DNA of 64,000 bases. Origin: Parahalioglobus pacificus (lineage in GTDB: Bacteria; Pseudomonadota; Gammaproteobacteria; Pseudomonadales; Halieaceae). The notes under the pieces are model-generated. The model made no database searches. It was given only the letters and a program-made list of their open reading frames with translations, and was not told where the DNA came from. Numbering within the stretch: position 1 is the stretch's first letter; each line of letters starts with the position of its first letter. The stretch covers positions 806,001 to 870,000 of the forward strand of contig NZ_BMYM01000002.1 of assembly GCF_014652275.1 (NCBI RefSeq). The letters run 5' to 3'. Shown here one piece after another: positions 63,308 through 64,000 of the stretch. The translations under genes were made by a program, and so were the position numbers.

Positions 63308-63421
63308 GGCCAATCCTATTCTTGCCTGTGCTGTCTAAATCGCTGCGTGTTTGTGTAAACCGGTTCGAGGTGCTTAACGGCGTAGGTCTCGCTGTGCCTT
63401 CATCGTCCCTGCCAAATGCCC

Positions 63422-64000
63422 CTAGGCGTAAAAAGCGTTGATCAGGGCGGCAACGCCGGCACCGAGCTCGCCTGCCTGTTCCTTGCTCATGACGAGCGGC
63501 GGCAACAGTCGAATCGTATTGCCGGCTGTTACGTTAATCAGTAGCCCTGCCCCCAGCGCTTGCCCAACAAGCTCAGTGCAGTCACGAGTCAGCTCGATGC
63601 CGATCATGAGCCCCTGACCACGCAGATCTGTAATGACTGAATTGTCAGCGACCCCTGCCACGACAGCGCTACGAACGGTTTCGCCAAGGGACAGTGCCCT
63701 GTTTGTAAGGTCACCGCCGCTGAGCGTGTTGGTGACGGCCAGGGCGGCGGCGCAGGCCAGGTGCCCGCCGCCGTAGGTAGAGCCATGGTGGCCGGGCCCA
63801 AACACATCGGCGGCTTTGCCCCGCGCCATACACGCACCGATGGGCATGCCGTTGCCCAGGCCTTTCGCGGTGGTAACGATGTCGGGTACTACATCGGTGC
63901 CCAAATAATAGAAGTGATGGCCGGTGCGGCCGTTGCCAGACTGCACCTCGTCGTAAATCAGCAGCCATTCATTGGCATCGCACAACGTGCGAAGCTCGCG
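63422..64000 (-). CDS. argD: Acetylornithine aminotransferase, 3' part (partial)
   Basis: The C-terminal 192 residues of a class III PLP aminotransferase; the gene continues beyond the window edge. The PLP-binding Lys lies in TTAKGLGNGMPIGA, preceded by the IYDEVQSGNGRTG block with the cofactor-binding Asp, and GSTYGGGHLACAAALA follows. ArgD is chosen over other class III members by the GHHFYYLG and GIELTRDCTELV stretches and by the argF neighbour. ArgD enzymes often also act on succinyldiaminopimelate in lysine synthesis. Confidence 0.93.
   Translation of the reverse strand, partial: RELRTLCDANEWLLIYDEVQSGNGRTGHHFYYLGTDVVPDIVTTAKGLGNGMPIGACMARGKAADVFGPGHHGSTYGGGHLACAAALAVTNTLSGGDLTNRALSLGETVRSAVVAGVADNSVITDLRGQGLMIGIELTRDCTELVGQALGAGLLINVTAGNTIRLLPPLVMSKEQAGELGAGVAALINAFYA

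Noticed and set aside
62441-63358. 305-codon open frame antisense to argF
   Set aside because: argF motifs on the opposite strand are unambiguous; the antisense product has no recognisable domain.

Overview
The window is 64 kb of dense chromosomal DNA. Nothing in it looks like a phage, plasmid, insertion sequence or CRISPR array. The gene set points to a free-living, probably marine gammaproteobacterium on the Pseudomonas/Cellvibrio/Halieaceae side: Rsd/AlgQ, PilU, a YheS-type ABC-F protein beside a TIGR02444 protein, FadBA, ATP-dependent PckA, PhaF-like phasins with a PhaD-like regulator, and a class Ia ribonucleotide reductase with two ATP-cones in NrdA and an Ala/Pro-rich N-terminus in NrdB. 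The placement is inferred from gene content; no marker rRNA is present.

Layout, left to right. 0-10 kb: trxA; a membrane TVP38/DedA-flavoprotein fusion; a GIY-YIG protein; a YheS-like ABC-F ATPase with its TIGR02444 neighbour; an FKBP lipoprotein; rsd; the gshA-acpH pair; a phosphotransferase. 10-20 kb: an RND efflux pair, pilU, and a leftward block moaA, MoxR ATPase, VWA/CoxE protein and zinc-ribbon membrane protein. 20-25 kb: a rightward run of an exported beta-propeller protein, a DASS-type permease, a KshA-like Rieske oxygenase, a single PqiA domain and a START-like lipoprotein. This run is the best candidate for an undescribed lipid or steroid handling system. 25-28 kb: peroxiredoxin, a methyltransferase, and a PHA-granule block with a PhaD-like regulator and two phasins whose Lys/Ala tails sit at opposite ends. 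28-38 kb: a second RND pair, a FecR-OmpA-CHASE2 envelope operon, pckA, hslO. 38-46 kb: a luciferase-like flavin oxidoreductase, an EamA transporter, a PHA-granule-associated small protein, a patatin-like hydrolase with an AraC regulator, rpsT, dgkA, a TetR/NTF2 divergent pair, a tyrosine phosphatase and a small secreted four-cysteine protein. 46-57 kb: an acyltransferase-dinG pair, a quinone-oxidoreductase-like protein, yqcC, a carboxymuconolactone decarboxylase-like protein, the fadBA operon, a periplasmic solute-binding protein and a DUF6498-like membrane protein. 57-64 kb: nrdAB with a well-resolved control region, argF and the 3' part of argD.

Functional themes are redox and thiol maintenance (trxA, the flavoprotein fusion, gshA, peroxiredoxin, hslO), lipid and storage metabolism (fadBA, acpH, PHA granule proteins, patatin, dgkA, acyltransferase) and envelope transport and sensing (two RND systems, PqiA/START, FecR-OmpA-CHASE2). 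Several genes appear to start with TTG or GTG behind good ribosome binding sites. The clearest regulatory reading is upstream of nrdA: a perfect DnaA box, a sigma70-like promoter, two NrdR-like boxes spaced 32 bp apart and a leader of about 330 nt containing a long hairpin.
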